Shown here piece after piece: positions 1-12,305 of a stretch of 64,000 nt of DNA. Below the pieces are notes generated by a model. The model made no database searches. It saw only the letters and a list, made by a program, of their open reading frames with translations, and was not told where the DNA came from. Position numbers and translations under genes: made by a program. The DNA is taken from positions 13,898,079 to 13,962,078 of the forward strand of contig JAJEKV010000030.1 in assembly GCA_021234155.1 (NCBI GenBank). The letters run 5' to 3'. This DNA comes from Isoetes taiwanensis (Eukaryota; Streptophyta; Lycopodiopsida; Isoetales; Isoetaceae). Positions within the stretch are counted from its first letter, which is position 1. Each line of letters opens with the position of its first letter.

Positions 1-55
1 GGCACATTCACATCACATAAACATAAATAGTCCAAGCAATAATTTACCGGCAAAG

Positions 56-249
56 CTTGGTTGGAGATTTAATTGTAAGTTTTTGCAGCATAAGATTGGA
101 GAATTTGGTCAAAACTCAGTGCTAGTGGTTTGGACATGCTAACATTGTGAATCTTGGTTGGACATTAATTGTGAGTTTTTGAGCATATGATAGGAGAATT
201 TGGTCAAAACTCAATGCTCCTGGTTTAAACATGCTAACATTGTGAACCT
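56..249. repeat. Tandem duplication, about 97 bp x 2
   Basis: Two adjacent copies begin at 56 and 153. Both contain a CTTGGTTGGA start, a GAGAATTTGGTCAAAACTCA core and an ACATGCTAACATTGTGAA end. They differ by scattered substitutions and small indels, so the duplication is not recent. No coding frame runs through it. Confidence 0.85.
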
Positions 250-3211
250 TCACACAATACGAAGTTGTTTCTAGATTGGAGTGCCATTATAAAGATCTAA
301 CTTAGAAGTCTCTTGAACATGATTGATATAAGACCTGATCCCTGTACCTGAAGCGTCCACGTATCTGAAGTGCCCGGAAGTGCAAGTTACATCTTTGGAA
401 TTGACAACTGGAACTAAAAACAACCCTTCCTTTCATGGACTTCTTCTCGTACATTTAACTACTTCTACATTTAACTACTTTGTCAGAAGTCTTATTTCAA
501 AGTACATCTACTTTTTCCATGAATAGATGAAAAGTCCACCCCTTTTGGATACTCAGGAGCATAGCATTGAATTTGAACCTTACAATCTGCACCATGCACA
601 CAAATGAAAGTGAAGACAAACAGTAAATAGTACAAAAGCACATGCGTACCTGTATCTTCTCAAGATATTTTAGTTCGTTGCCCAATCATGTTAGCTCATC
701 CCTTAAGGCATTTGCAAATTAGTGGCAGAGCAGCAACAAACAATACAAAAGGAGAACATATACCATATTGACCTCTTTCTGGCATGAATTAATTCGATGC
801 AGTGGATAATGAAATACCAAATAACAGGTTGCAACTGGATGATAGCAATTCTGAAGACAACTGATTGGTAAGCTCATGGATGCTCATGAACTGGCTGCTC
901 ACTAACTGGCTTGCATGTATGTGACTGTTGGAGATATATACCTCTGAAGTTCTGGTTTGTGCCAAGACAAAATCAGCACCTATGACAGCAAAAACATTAG
1001 TAATGTGCAAGAGCAAATAAAAAGTAAAAAAGTAGGGTCCAATCTAAATATTCCTTGACTAATTATGGTCTACCGAAGACCCATAGGACCATACCTAATA
1101 AATAGTGTCCTTTAAGTATAAAATCTAAGTTGAGCTGCAACTTGAGTCAAACGTTGCATATTTGTCTAAAAATGCCACCTGATTTCAACCTCGCATATAC
1201 AGTTCAAAAGGGCATCTAAAAGAAATCCATCATTAGTTCAGAAATATACCTTTGCGTTCAGGCAGGTTTGGAATTGTTATCACGGACCTTTTCTTCTCAT
1301 CTGTTGGACCTCAGCAATCCCTCCTAGTAGTTTGAAGAATGGGTGAGAGACTTATTTAGATGTTAAAGGACATCTCTAAGGATAGAGAGGCCACAAGATT
1401 GCTGTTGTAAAATAAAGATACGGCAGCCCTCTTAATGTCTTACCTAGTTTCCCATTATATGTCCCAAACATTTCCCAGATTCTGGAAGAAGCAGTTCACA
1501 AAACCCATTGGTTAATTTCAAATTCAGCAAGGCACGGGAGAATCTTAGAGCTTTCTAGGCCAGCTTTAAGGAGAAACATCTCTGCATTTCCAGCTTCAAA
1601 TATTAACTGTCTTATTTAAATGCCTAAGATGGATATGAAACACCTCTGTGCACCAAAATGTGAATAAATCTAGGCAGGGGACTCCGCAAACATCAAGTGG
1701 GAATGTTGAGCTTTAGCACAATGAAGAGAAAGTTGAGATGATATTTTTTGGCGAAAGATGTTCAAAGAAAGCAAGGAACTAACAGATGTTCCTTATGAGA
1801 TCTACGATGTATAGCTCATATTTCAACTCAGACTTAGGGAAGCCAAAACAATAGCATTACCTGGGATGAATGCTGCCATTACTTGTAGATGAGCAGAAAA
1901 GCTTGATCTCATAATATTTGCTCAATCACCGTAGATTCATGCCAAGTTACCTAGTTAGAGAAGAACACTTCTTAAACATTTGCTTTCGGCGAAAGATAGC
2001 ATTGACATAATTGGATTTTGTCAAAAAATCGCATTGACATAAATTTCTAAGGGACTCACATGAATATGCAGCTCCACTTGATTGGGTGTCAGTGAGAACC
2101 TAAACCTGCCTCCTCAACACAGATACTTCTTATTCCAATGACCTGCAAGAGTAGTAGGTTGTTTGAAATAACAAAAAAAAGCTATGTCATACTAATTCAA
2201 TGACATCTGAAAATGCATAAGCTCTAATATAAGCCAAAAACAGTGGACAAATAGTGGTGGCCACATAGAAACATACCCATAAAGTATCCTAAGTCACATG
2301 CAACAGATCAAAGGGTCATGGAGTGGAAAAAAATCTCATGCATATTAATGTCCTCTATAAACTCATCCTTATATAGTATGTAAACTTGCTTCTGTGACCA
2401 ATGTCAACAAAAATAAAGCATAGTTGCAATATCCACGTAAAATAATATCCATGTAAAATATAAATTCATTCTTACCTCTAAATGATCAGTCCATAACGAT
2501 ATTGCCACAATATGCAGCACCTGGATTAAATCAGAGCCATTACATTTCGAAATTAAAAAACATCAAAATGGCAACATGAGAATAAAATGTGAAAAATTGG
2601 TGTCCTCGTGTCCAATACACGTTGCATTCACGTTGGATTGACATGTAGTTGATGTAAGATGCCTTGGTCCTCTCCTCTTTTCACATCAGTTATGGCATAT
2701 GATGGAAGAGCTCCACCTTAGAATCTGAACTGATATGCATGAATATAACATGACAGAAGATTGTGGGAAGTATATAATTCTGAATATAAGGATTTAGAAC
2801 TGAACCTTTGGATAGAATACATATACAAATACATATAGAAACATTTGAACTGTACATGAACCTAACCTGCAGGAACCTGAACATGAGGACATAGAAGTGG
2901 CCTGATAGCAAAAAAATTGGCCTCATAGAGACATGAATGAGTTGAGGACATATTACCTGAGAGTTTTTGCACAAACTTTGTTCTAATGTCAACTCAAACT
3001 TGGGAAATGATGGGCCTTACTTGTAGATAAGAGAAGCACTGAAATGGCCTCTCACTCTCTGCCAAATGATAAAAGCTGAATAAGATAGACTCTTTTATCC
3101 TACATGAAAAGCTTACATAGACTTTAACACTCAAAGCCTAGCAAGATAATTTGTGAAGCCTCCATTCAGAAAAATAAGAATCAGATTCTGCAAATAGAAT
3201 AACTCAGAATT
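250..3211. other. Non-coding stretch, no gene recognised
   Basis: This AT-rich stretch holds only short, low-complexity open frames with no recognisable domain and no clear splice-site series. I see no RNA gene, LTR or transposase. It could be intronic or intergenic DNA of a gene lying outside the window. Confidence 0.5.
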
Positions 3212-3409
3212 GGAATTTCAGAACTTGGAAGTATGTTTATAAAGGAGAGTATAACCTTGGCAGGAAATCAGGCTGCATCGACAACCTTAGCATACACATC
3301 GTTTTTTTTTGGAATTTCAGAACGTGGAAGTATATTTATAAAGGAGAGTATAACCTTGGCAGGAAATCGGGCTGCATCGACAACCTTAGCATACACATCG
3401 TTTTTTAAA
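3212..3409. repeat. Tandem duplication, 99 bp x 2
   Basis: Copy one starts at 3212 and copy two at 3311, both with GGAATTTCAGAAC. They agree at nearly every base; the differences I see are T/G in the ACTTGG/ACGTGG segment, G/A in ATGTTT/ATATTT and A/G in ATCAGG/ATCGGG. A T-run ends each unit. The frame stays open across both copies, but the peptide is not recognisable. Confidence 0.92.
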
Positions 3410-4595
3410 GGAAGATATCATGCTCGCATAAGCTTAACCTCACATTGACGGATTTGCTGGGCCTACATAAAATTAGGAAACCATGAATTCAGTAACCTAA
3501 GTAAATCAAGAGCAAGCAGAGTTTTATCTTAAGGATGCACATCAATGCAAATGAATGGCAGTTTGACTTCTTCACACATTGTTCTGAACTTATGGGCTAT
3601 TAATAACATCAAAATAGAAGCAAGAAACAGTTTTTAAAAGGAGCGAACTTGTTGAAAACTCAACAAATGCCTAAGTGGATTACGAACCCATAGTTGAAAG
3701 AAGATCAAAGTAAAGTGCCCAAAAAACAACTTATCCTGCTATGCCATTCGTGCTGCAGAACATGTTTTTCTAATCAAAATATGCAGAGTTACAGTCCAGG
3801 AGCAGAGATTACACATTTGACACCAAAGATCAACCTTCATGAAGCTGTCAAACTACGCAAATATACTCCACAAAACAGTTATAACAGGAGATGCAACTTT
3901 CCCAGAAATGTGTGGATATGGCAACTCCTTCGAATTAACCCATGAGAGAAACTGAAAGGGCAGGAAACTCCTCATCATCCAATATCAAACAAATCTCGGT
4001 CTGATAGAGCAAGACCAACCCCATAGAAAATATAGTATGAAATATAGTCGGATAAAGAAGAACCAATTCAGTAGAAAAAAAACCTGAATGGATATGGATC
4101 AAACAGTCCAGGCATATCCTTCGACCTCTCCGATCCAATAATCCTTCCATCTCTACCTCCTGCGCGAATCTGCACCTAGATTTCTAAGCCTCCATATCTC
4201 TGCATTTATGCACTGCAAACTGGCCAATTTGCGATAGGGATGCAATCGTGGCATGCATACCGCCATGCTTGAAGGAGGAAATTTTTGCAAAAAAGGGTTG
4301 ATCGAACAAATTCTTCTTGATTTTTGGTGAATCGGGAAGTTTTACCGGCAGCAAAAAAACCCCCTAAACCTTAGAAAATCAACCTAAAAAAAATTCAAAA
4401 AACTTTTTTGTCATACCAGATAATCCCAAATTAAAAGAGTTGATATTAAAATGTCAACTTAAGATACGAAATAAATGCCATTTAAAATACCCCAACACTG
4501 CCCCTAAGCAGTAATGGCCGCTCGAAACATTCCCAGGCCACCTAGTGGCACTTCTAAGGCCAACTCACAACTACCGCCCTTAGGCGGTCTCCCAG
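3410..4595. other. Unassigned DNA, no supported gene
   Basis: I find no gene here that I can support. A 71-codon minus-strand frame (3935-4150) begins with a plausible ATG and contains CAG followed by GT, so it could be a first exon of a leftward gene, but no partner exon is evident. A short GC-rich palindrome (CCGCCCTTAGGCGG) lies near 4574. Confidence 0.4.
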
Positions 4596-4599
4596 CTCT

Positions 4600-4675
4600 T
4601 AAAAACAATAACAATTTCCTCCCCTCCTCCTAGGACCTTGTCCTCAAGGTCAAGGGTCTTGAAAGGAAACCAACG
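4600..4675 (-). pseudogene. Possible remnant of a Ty3/gypsy pol 3' end
   Basis: Read on the minus strand, this short segment encodes a peptide like LEDKVLGGGEE and runs straight into a purine-rich GGAGGAGGGGAGG tract. Plant gypsy elements often end pol with an 'LEDK' motif followed by a polypurine tract. The piece is too short for a firm call, and no LTR partner is visible. Confidence 0.3.
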
Positions 4676-5085
4676 TTACATTATACCAAGAAGCACCATG
4701 CTTAGCTCATAAATGTTCATCATTTAGAACAAGACATTAGCTCCACATTTGCAAACATAGCTTTGTTAGACCTTCTTGCAATCCAAAAGTTGCATCAACA
4801 ATAAGAAGCAAATTCAAATCATCTGTCTTAGCCCATAATGCATCAAGCACTACTCGCCAACAGATATTCTTGGGGAAACCAGCACCAAGCCCAAGCCAAA
4901 TCTCTGATTAGGCAAGCTAGTATAACCTGGAGCAGTTTGGCATACATCCAGTGATGCAACCCCAAAACAAGAATCCTTGCCTTTACAAGAAAAGAAAAAG
5001 TTATACTTTGCATTCTTGGTATATTTACCTTTAGATTGACCTAGCCAATCATGGTTGTCCTATCTTCACACTCAGGGCCCTGGTC

Positions 5086-5172
5086 GAGGACAGTAGGAAC
5101 CGTCGGGAGGACCTGTACTGCTGTTTTGTGGACTTTGTAAAAGCTTTCGACACAGTACCCCGGGAAAATTAA
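5086..5172 (+). mobile_element. Non-LTR reverse transcriptase scrap
   Basis: The plus-strand frame reads CFVDFVKAFDTVPR. This is the reverse transcriptase motif A of LINE-type elements, in which the D of 'DF.KAFD' begins the active-site region. Only about 30 codons survive before a stop. A different LINE tail begins about 50 bp downstream. Confidence 0.7.
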
Positions 5173-5223
5173 ATCAAGCCACGGAACGAGATCATTTCCC
5201 GCTACCCTTCACAGACCAAGTTC

Positions 5224-5690
5224 GTTTTTTTTTTTTTTTTTGAGGAAAAGGAAGGATTCTATTGATCATAAATTAAAACCATACAAAATGGGGCTCAGAG
5301 CCCAAATACCAAGTATCAGTCTCAGAAAAACCAGACCAAAAATTACAACCAAAAACCACTTGCTGAAGGAGCACCATCAAAGCCAAATTCCACCTGCAGG
5401 AGGCGGATTGCATGAAGGAGGGGGAGTATGAAGTGGGAGAGACGATAAATTGAGAAGGGAAGCAGGGATTGCAGGCAGATCCGGGAAGGAGTGAGTAGCA
5501 GAGATAGGCATGGCAAAAGACGGGGGCGCCATCCAGTTGATTTCGGCCCAGGAAGGGGTAAGCAACAACAATTCATCAATGGGGACCTGTATAATGTCTA
5601 ATAGGACTCCAGCAGCAGCTTCACATCTACCTTTGTGGTAGTAATACATAGATCTTAAGCAGGAAAACTGCTTCTCTGTCAAAGTTCTGG
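5224..5690 (-). mobile_element. 5'-truncated LINE 3' end (minus strand)
   Basis: A run of about 18 T at 5224 reads as a poly(A) tail on the minus strand. It is followed by a GAGGAAAAGGAAGGATTCTATTGAT segment typical of the 3' untranslated region of plant LINEs. A similar T-run plus GAAGGACGAC...CTTATTCAA tail occurs on the LINE at 56035. No reverse transcriptase is left, so the copy is strongly 5' truncated. The next sequence on the right is gypsy reverse transcriptase, so this LINE probably inserted in or next to family-A copy A1. No convincing target duplication was found. Confidence 0.6.
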
Positions 5691-5694
5691 AAGA

Positions 5695-6371
5695 GGTCGC
5701 TGGTCACGAAATGTACTCCTTCATGGATTGTTTTTCAGGGTGCAATCAAATCTCCATAAAAAAGGAGGATCAACTCAAAACCACTTTCACCACGCCGTGG
5801 GGCACTTTTGCCTACAAGGTGGTTCCTTTTGGGTTGTCAAACTCTCCATCCACATTTTAACGCATCATGCTTTCTGTATTTCAAGATTATATGAAAGATC
5901 GTCCCTTTCTACAAATCTTTCAAGATGATTTCTCAGCCTACAGCTCCATGGATGATCACCTGGAGAAGTTAGAGCTGGTTTTTCAAAAATGTGATGCGTC
6001 TGGTATCAGTCTAAATCCAAACAAATGCACCTTCTGTGTCATCGAGTGTTCTTTTGGGTCATGTGGTAAGTAAAGAAGGCATCACCACGGATCCTGCCAA
6101 AATCAGTTGCGTGCTGAAGGCACATCACCATCCAATATTAAAGAGACACGATCCTTCCTGGGTAAGGTCAATTACTATGCTACCTTCCTTCCTGGACTCG
6201 CTGCCATTGCTGATCCCATTCATAAACTCACGGGTGACGAATCCTCTTGGGCTTGGAATCCCTGTGCGTAGGCGGCCTTCCGTGGAAGCTTTTGCTTACT
6301 CGTGCACCGCCATTCTTGTTCTCCCTCAATGGGACAAGCCCTTTCATGTTCATGTGGATGTCTCGGCTTTT
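5695..6371 (+). pseudogene. Gypsy reverse transcriptase to start of RNase H (A1)
   Basis: Translation gives YSFMDCFSGCNQI, then EDQLKTTFTTPWGTFAYKVV and PFGLSNSPSTF, the classic order of gypsy reverse transcriptase motifs. The active-site segment reads IFQDDFSAYS, keeping the DD pair but with F-Q in place of the usual Y-x. A TAA stop after PSTF sits where gypsy proteins have Q, consistent with one C-to-T change. Frameshifts follow near 6040-6180. The segment ends in FHVHVDVSAFAIG, the beginning of RNase H, exactly where the DNA transposon is inserted. Confidence 0.9.
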
Positions 6372-6379
6372 GCTATTGG
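6372..6379. repeat. Left 8-bp target-site duplication GCTATTGG
   Basis: GCTATTGG directly precedes the left terminus CCCGGGGGGTTC. The identical octamer follows the right terminus at 13265-13272. Both copies code for the same 'AIG' residues of the interrupted RNase H, which supports the reading as an insertion scar. Confidence 0.93.
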
Positions 6380-6393
6380 CCCGGGGGGTTCAC
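6380..6393. repeat. Left terminal inverted repeat
   Basis: CCCGGGGGGTTCAC pairs with the reverse complement of 13251-13264 at 12 of 14 positions. The two mismatches are at the fourth and thirteenth bases. Confidence 0.85.
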
Positions 6394-6418
6394 ACATGTA
6401 TTCCGTAGAATACATGTG
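6393..6418. repeat. Perfect 11-bp subterminal hairpin
   Basis: CACATGTATTC (6393-6403) and GAATACATGTG (6408-6418) are exact reverse complements around the 4-base loop CGTA. It lies directly inside the left terminal repeat, where transposase-binding sites are commonly found. A binding role is only inferred. Confidence 0.9.
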
Positions 6419-6978
6419 CGGATCTGAGAAGGGTTTTTTCAAAAAAAAAGGTATGCGTATACTGCGGTTGCCATACGTTTTTGGCCTTCGTGATGTATGC
6501 ATTTTCCACGGTCCGGGGATGGATTTCTTCGAGCTGCTAAGGCGTAAGAGTACGTTTTAGGGCTTTGAATTCGAAGCTTGCTGCCAGAAAAACGTTTTAG
6601 GATTTGGTGTTTCGGAGGTAATATTTTGAAGTTTTTTCGTCCCTGCCACATAAAAATCTACCACAGAGTTTAGTCATGAACGGATTAGGAAGTAGTTAGA
6701 CGAGCAGCATAAACCATTGTTCAACATTTGATTTTAAAGTCCATTTGTTTCCTACAGCAGCTACAGTTGCTCTTTTTTTGCAGGCCAAGCTTCCCCTTTC
6801 TCCATTTCGGCCTCCATTCTATGAGATTCGTGGTGGAAATCTAGTTTTTAGAGGGTTTTTGCATCTAAGTAAGGTCTGTTAAGATCAGTTTTGTGTATGC
6901 ATGTCGGTAACGCTATACATTCACAAGCATCTCTCTAATATTATTTGCTGTTTCTTTGCTTGTGTCAGGCTAAAGAAA

Positions 6979-9900
6979 ATGGAAAGGACACTAGTTGTTA
7001 AGGTGAATGAAGGTTGTGGAATCGTGGCTGACCTTGGCCTCGTGATGGTGTCCCAAGAATGCACTTACATGGATGTCCGCAATGAAATAAGACGGGACGG
7101 GCTATTGGAGGATGAGAAAGAATTTGTATTTCTTGGAGATAGGGAAGTGGCCTTCACGTCAAGGCAGGAGGTAAGGTTTATGGTTTGTGGTGACGAGGTT
7201 ACTATCAAGGTGGTTGGAGAGCCTGCACAAAAAAGGCAGAGGACTATTGTTGAGAGCATTTCATCTCAAAATCTCCAATTTGAGATGGTAGACCAGACTG
7301 TCATAACCGAGGAGCAAACCAATGAAGAGGTAAATAATGATGATGAACTTGTTCTCGTTGAAGATACCGCCTTTTTAGATGATGTATCAGATTTGAATTT
7401 TTCAAAGAATAGGTTGCTATCCAAGTTAGCAACAAAGTTTGATGTTGCCAAATGGCAAGTTGCTTTGAGGAAGTTGAGTTCAAAGCTGCAGCGAAAGAAT
7501 CGAAAGGACAGGTTTGAATTGTGTTCTTATGATGCCCATGGTAAACCAGTATTTGCTATTTGGTGTCTTGAATGTGAGAAACGATATGGTAAAGGTGGAG
7601 ATGATACCTTGTGTAACTTTGAACGCAGCCACTTGAAGTCCAAGGGTCATGCCGATAATTACGAGTGTAACCTCAAGTGACACGAGAAGGGAGAGCAGGT
7701 TGTGGAGAAGGAGGATCAGCCCTGCAATGTTGAGGAGGAGCTGGACATTTGCAAGGAGAATTAAACTCTAGTAGAAAGTACATTAGCTGCTGCCATTGCA
7801 AAGTTTCAAGAAGAAACTAGAATTTTTGATGTTGTGTTCAAGATTTATAAGAGCAGCGTTGGTGGATATGCTAAACTTGATGACATTCGTGTCATTTGTG
7901 CCATGTATGAAAGGCTTCTTGAACTATTTCCAAGATCTGGAAGTCTTAATGGCCACATGAAAGATCATATTCTATCTAAGAGACACGTGCATGCTGTCAT
8001 GAATACAGGTAAGGAGTCAAATGACCAAGCGAAGAAGAGGTGGCGAGTCAAGAAATGGGCTGAAGCGGACCATAACAAGGAAATTTGCATTCTTTTTTGC
8101 AAGAGGTAACCTCTATTTTATTTGTTAGAAGTAGTGTTCACATTTTAGCTGCTATAATGTTGAATAATCTTAGCTGATTTGGACTGATTTTGACATGAGC
8201 AAAGAACACTCCGCGGCCCTCCAAGCTCGAAAGCAGCCAAGCTTCATCAAGTAACAGTTCATGTGAGTACTCTTAGTGGCTTTATAAGTGGTTTGTATTT
8301 TAAGTTTGTAGGGTATTTAGGTTTCATTGTCATATTTCGGTAACAGAAACGTCCTTGGCTCTACTATGCTAGGGCTTTTGGCAGAACAAATATAAGTATA
8401 GAGATAAAGTTAAGGATTTAAGACCCTTTCTGCATGAGCTGAAAGAAGGGACACATTGGTATTGTGAACCCGCATTGCAAACATACATTTGTAGCTCCAA
8501 GGTGGTTTAGTACGCATTAGTGGCTCGTTTAGGCATAAGAAATGCAAGAGGGTCAGCCTTATAGGTGAACCCTTTGAAAGTTAACAATGTTCTTTATGTG
8601 CTGCTATTCCGAAAGAGAGGGATTTTTACATGAGAGTGCATAGACAGACCGATGACAAGGTAGCAAGGGGATTTAGAACCACAAAGTTATGTATTAGATC
8701 AGATTACCTGAATGCAATTGAGATCAAGAAAATGGCCAGGTCTGCAGTTCATGAGATAAGAAAGTTACATAAGGAATTAATGTTTTCCAAAATGAGAGTT
8801 ACTGCATTGTCCATGAAAGAAACGTCGCTAAGAGGGAGTCTGGAGGAGTCAATGAACAGGAAAGATGTCAGCAGATTCTGCCAGGACATAGTGGAGGGAC
8901 ATCGGCAAGGTAAATTTAGTGGAAAACCAGCTCTTTGGGATTTTCTGAGGGACATAGCTCAAAACATAATCAGACCAGGCCATAAAAGAAGATATAGGGA
9001 AACCACGAAGGCATTGTTTGAAACAATTAAGATATGGGGAGGGAGAAGAATGCACAATTTTCTTTCTCTCAATTTTGCAGGTCCGAGTATGTCCACCACT
9101 ATGCGCTCCACACGAGAAAGCTTCTTTTACAAAGTTGGTCTTAGGGAAGAAACATTCAAGCATCTTGCTCAGGTCTACACTCGACACATGCAACGCCAGC
9201 ACTTGGATTTGGGGGGAGTTCCAGCAATTGTGGCCGAGGACGAGACCGTCATAAAGCGGGCCGTCCGTTGGATTCCGAGAGATGACTGCTTGCTCGGCTT
9301 TTGTGGAAAGAAAGAAGGGCATGCTTGCAATGGCACATTTGAGGTGTTAGTTGGCTCCGATGAAGAGGGCTACAACATAATTATCAATGCCTTCGAGGAG
9401 AATGTCATTTTGCATTATGCAAGAGTTCTTATCGTGAATCCCTTGCATAGGAAGCTGCCCAGACTCGTCCTTGCCATTATTCTGACGTGTAACAGATTTG
9501 ATCACCTTGAGGTTAGACGTCAGTGGCAGCAAATCCAAGAGTTGTGGAATGTGCACTTGAGAATGGTTGTTGTCCCTCTAATCGGCCACAGCTCCTGATG
9601 GAGACTCGAGGAGAAGAGCGTGCATGTTTGCACAAGACAGCACATTCAAGGTTTCATGGGACGGTTGGCCACTAAATGCCTCGAGAAATAAGGATGCTTA
9701 TGGGCTGCATGACCAAGATTTCGTGCACAATGGTAAGAAGCTTGTTAATCCCATGGATAGTGCCTCTAGAAGGTTGTACTTAGAGAACGAGTTAGTGACT
9801 CTCAATGACATACACCATGTCTTTGAGTTATGCCAAGGGAAGCATGGGCTGCAACTTGGAGACGTGAAGCGCCAGGATAGGCAAAACTGGAGGGCTGCAC

Positions 9901-11558
9901 AACGCCTTGCCTCTAGAAAGGTTCACCAATGCTTGGACGAACTAAGCAATGGTTCTGCAGGCCCACCGATGCGGAATTTGGGCACGAAAGTTTATTTGGA
10001 AGTCGTGGCATCATATATTGACATCTTCCTCTCACCTACTTTGGACTTGAGGGCTCGGATTAAAGCTACTGCAACGATGTCCTTCTTCTTTAGGTGAGTT
10101 GGAATCCTGTTTGCTACTTTCAATTTGGTTTGATCTTTAAAACTTTAGGTGCATAACAGGCTTTGGAGGCTCTGGTTGAAGAACCACAGCACGCATTCGT
10201 TGAGTAAGAGTCATGCCATTTTGTTGTGCTGCTAATAAAGTATTTTAGTTCAGAATTTGGGCATTTAGAGTTGCCCTTACAGTGCACGGGATCGGACGTA
10301 TGTGAAAACTTCTTCTCTAAAGTCGGTGGCATGGTGCGTAACGAAAGAGCCTATGACGGGGCAGACTTATTGGAGAGTGCCTCTGCTCTCAATCATATTT
10401 CTAAGTTTCAAGCAGCCACTACCCTCTTGTTTCCTGCAGCACATGCTAAGCAAGAACACATTTGGCAAGAGTTAGAAAAGAAGGTAGATACCAATGGGAA
10501 TGTGCTGACCTGTAACCTTGCAGATTACAGTAGCGTGGATATGGATGACAAGATTATTGAGGCCTTAAAAGAAGGGCTTGCTGCTACACAAGCATTGTGT
10601 ACAAGCGTTGGCATTACAATTGAGGAGAGTGATGGCTGGTTTAGTGAGCCATGGAAGGTCGAGGATTGGTTTCATAGTAGTCATGTGGTAGACCTGAGCT
10701 CTACCACATTGGGAGATGAGACCGATGCCACGGAAGAGAATATGGAGATTGAAGGTGAAGATCCAAGGAACGAGGTAGTTAGTGAGGATGATGTGGCCAG
10801 GTCTGAATTACGACATGTGTTTGACGAAATGTTAGATAATTGTGAAAGGAGGAAGCCATCTCATGTGTCTTGGCATGTTGTTATGGAAGGTAAGAAAATC
10901 TTTAAGTCAACTATAGTGAGCCATTTGAATGGGAATCCGTGGCTATCAAAGGACAGGTTGACGAGGGTTAAGACTATAGTATATTCTATTGAAGAAAGTA
11001 ATGTTGATGCACAAACTCGCTTTACATTGGGACAGATTGTGCAAAGTACTTCAAGAACCAAAGGTGGAATCCATGGTGGCCCACCACAAACCGCATAAGC
11101 TTCAAATGAGAAAAGGAACAAATCATGTTGCAATTCATAAGGTTTGGTATCTTGGTAGGGTACTTAGCATGAGGAGGAAGTCCGCAAAGGATGGAGAGAG
11201 AGTAGAGAGCCTCATGGACTTAGTTAAATGCCCGCCTTTTGAAGTTCAATTAAATCGCATATTACAGAAACATTGCAAAGAAGGATAGCAAGTCCACTTG
11301 GTTTACTTATGATCTGGCCGATAATCGACTTATAGACCTCGAGTCTATCATATATCTCTTGCATCTTTAAGATATGAACCTGCCAAAAACATTTACCATC
11401 TGCATGATAATGACATAGTACAGCTGAATAAGTTTGTCCGTGAATAGAATATTGGTAGGGTAATATTAAATTAGACGCCTTCAAATGGTTGAATTACGCT
11501 ACTAACTCGCTTTTTCTTTTCATTCTTTTGTAGGTGACAAGGGAAAGCAGAAGGCCTA
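6979..11558 (+). pseudogene. P-like DDE transposase gene, multi-exon, broken
   Basis: The likely start is ATG 6979, just after an acceptor-like TTGTGTCAG. The first exon encodes an acidic N-terminal part and a zinc-finger-like block (WCLECEKRYG ... SHLKSKGH), then a second His-rich block (GHMKDHILSKRHVH). Later exons give HWYCEPALQTYIC, a long helical segment and 'LWDFLRDIAQNI'. The catalytic-type core follows: EDET near 9240, SSDGDSRRR near 9590, LHDQDFVHNGKKL near 9710, and TGSDVCENFFSKVGGM near 10280. This D...D...E order with an 'HNGKKL' block recalls P/THAP9 transposases. Donors fit at 8106, 8251 and 10094, and the last short exon ends in TAG at 11556-11558. Damage includes in-frame stops at 7678 and about 7762, one in the third coding block (about 8510), a one-base frameshift at about 9595, and frame changes near 10220 and 11090. 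The family name is uncertain. Confidence 0.8.
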
Positions 11559-11757
11559 GGGAGTGCATAAGGTTCAGGCAGATATTTGTCAAGTACTTTG
11601 TCAATGATCATTTATGATTAAAGCTACCATTTCAACAGTTTAAGTTTAAGAGCAGTTTTCTGCTTTGTATAAATCTCGAGCATGTTCTATTTGTTTTGCT
11701 TTACTTAATGCATTCCATGTAGAAACTATGATCTTGTTTAAACTTTACTTTGAATGC

Positions 11758-11763
11758 AATAAA
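11758..11763 (+). terminator. Poly(A) signal of the transposase gene
   Basis: A canonical AATAAA lies 200 bp past the TAG at 11558, inside an AT-rich tract. It is the first perfect signal after the last recognisable coding exon. Confidence 0.55.
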
Positions 11764-12305
11764 GAGTGGCTACTGGTTACTTGTGGAACTAGTTAGTTAG
11801 GTATGCTTTCTGCCTTTCTGATTCCATTACTCGATGATTCATTTCGGCAAAGATTTACGTAAAGCAAAATAAAATGCTTCCAAAAAAAGCTAGATGTCAT
11901 ACCCTACACTCTATTTTTAAGGGCATGACGTGAAGACATAAGATATAATCAAAATCATACTTTAAAAACAACAAAACATAAACTGCTTGAAGACTGATTT
12001 CGGTTAAGAACATTACATAAAAGAAACATATTAAGAGACAGAAAAATGTCTGAAACCGCGTCATATTCATATTATAATAAGATACTTTACAAAAAGGAAG
12101 GTTCACACCTGCGCATGGCAGTTTTCATGGCCATTTACAAAACAAAGCAGTCCTAATATTAAGATCAGGAGCTTTACAAAACAAGTTAGGGAGATTTCAT
12201 ATTTACTGTCAAGAGCTGGCAAAACAAAAAACCTAAGCTATTATGGACATCCTGGAGGCATAACTTAACGGATAAATAATGGAGGTCAGACTAACGGAGG
12301 TCGCT

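Noticed and set aside
6439-6651. Short frames in the transposon 5' leader
   Set aside because: No domain, and they lie upstream of the acceptor-like site before ATG 6979; likely leader or intron.
9018-9254. Frames in other phases and on the minus strand across the transposase core
   Set aside because: Shadows of the transposase reading, with no domain or start context of their own.
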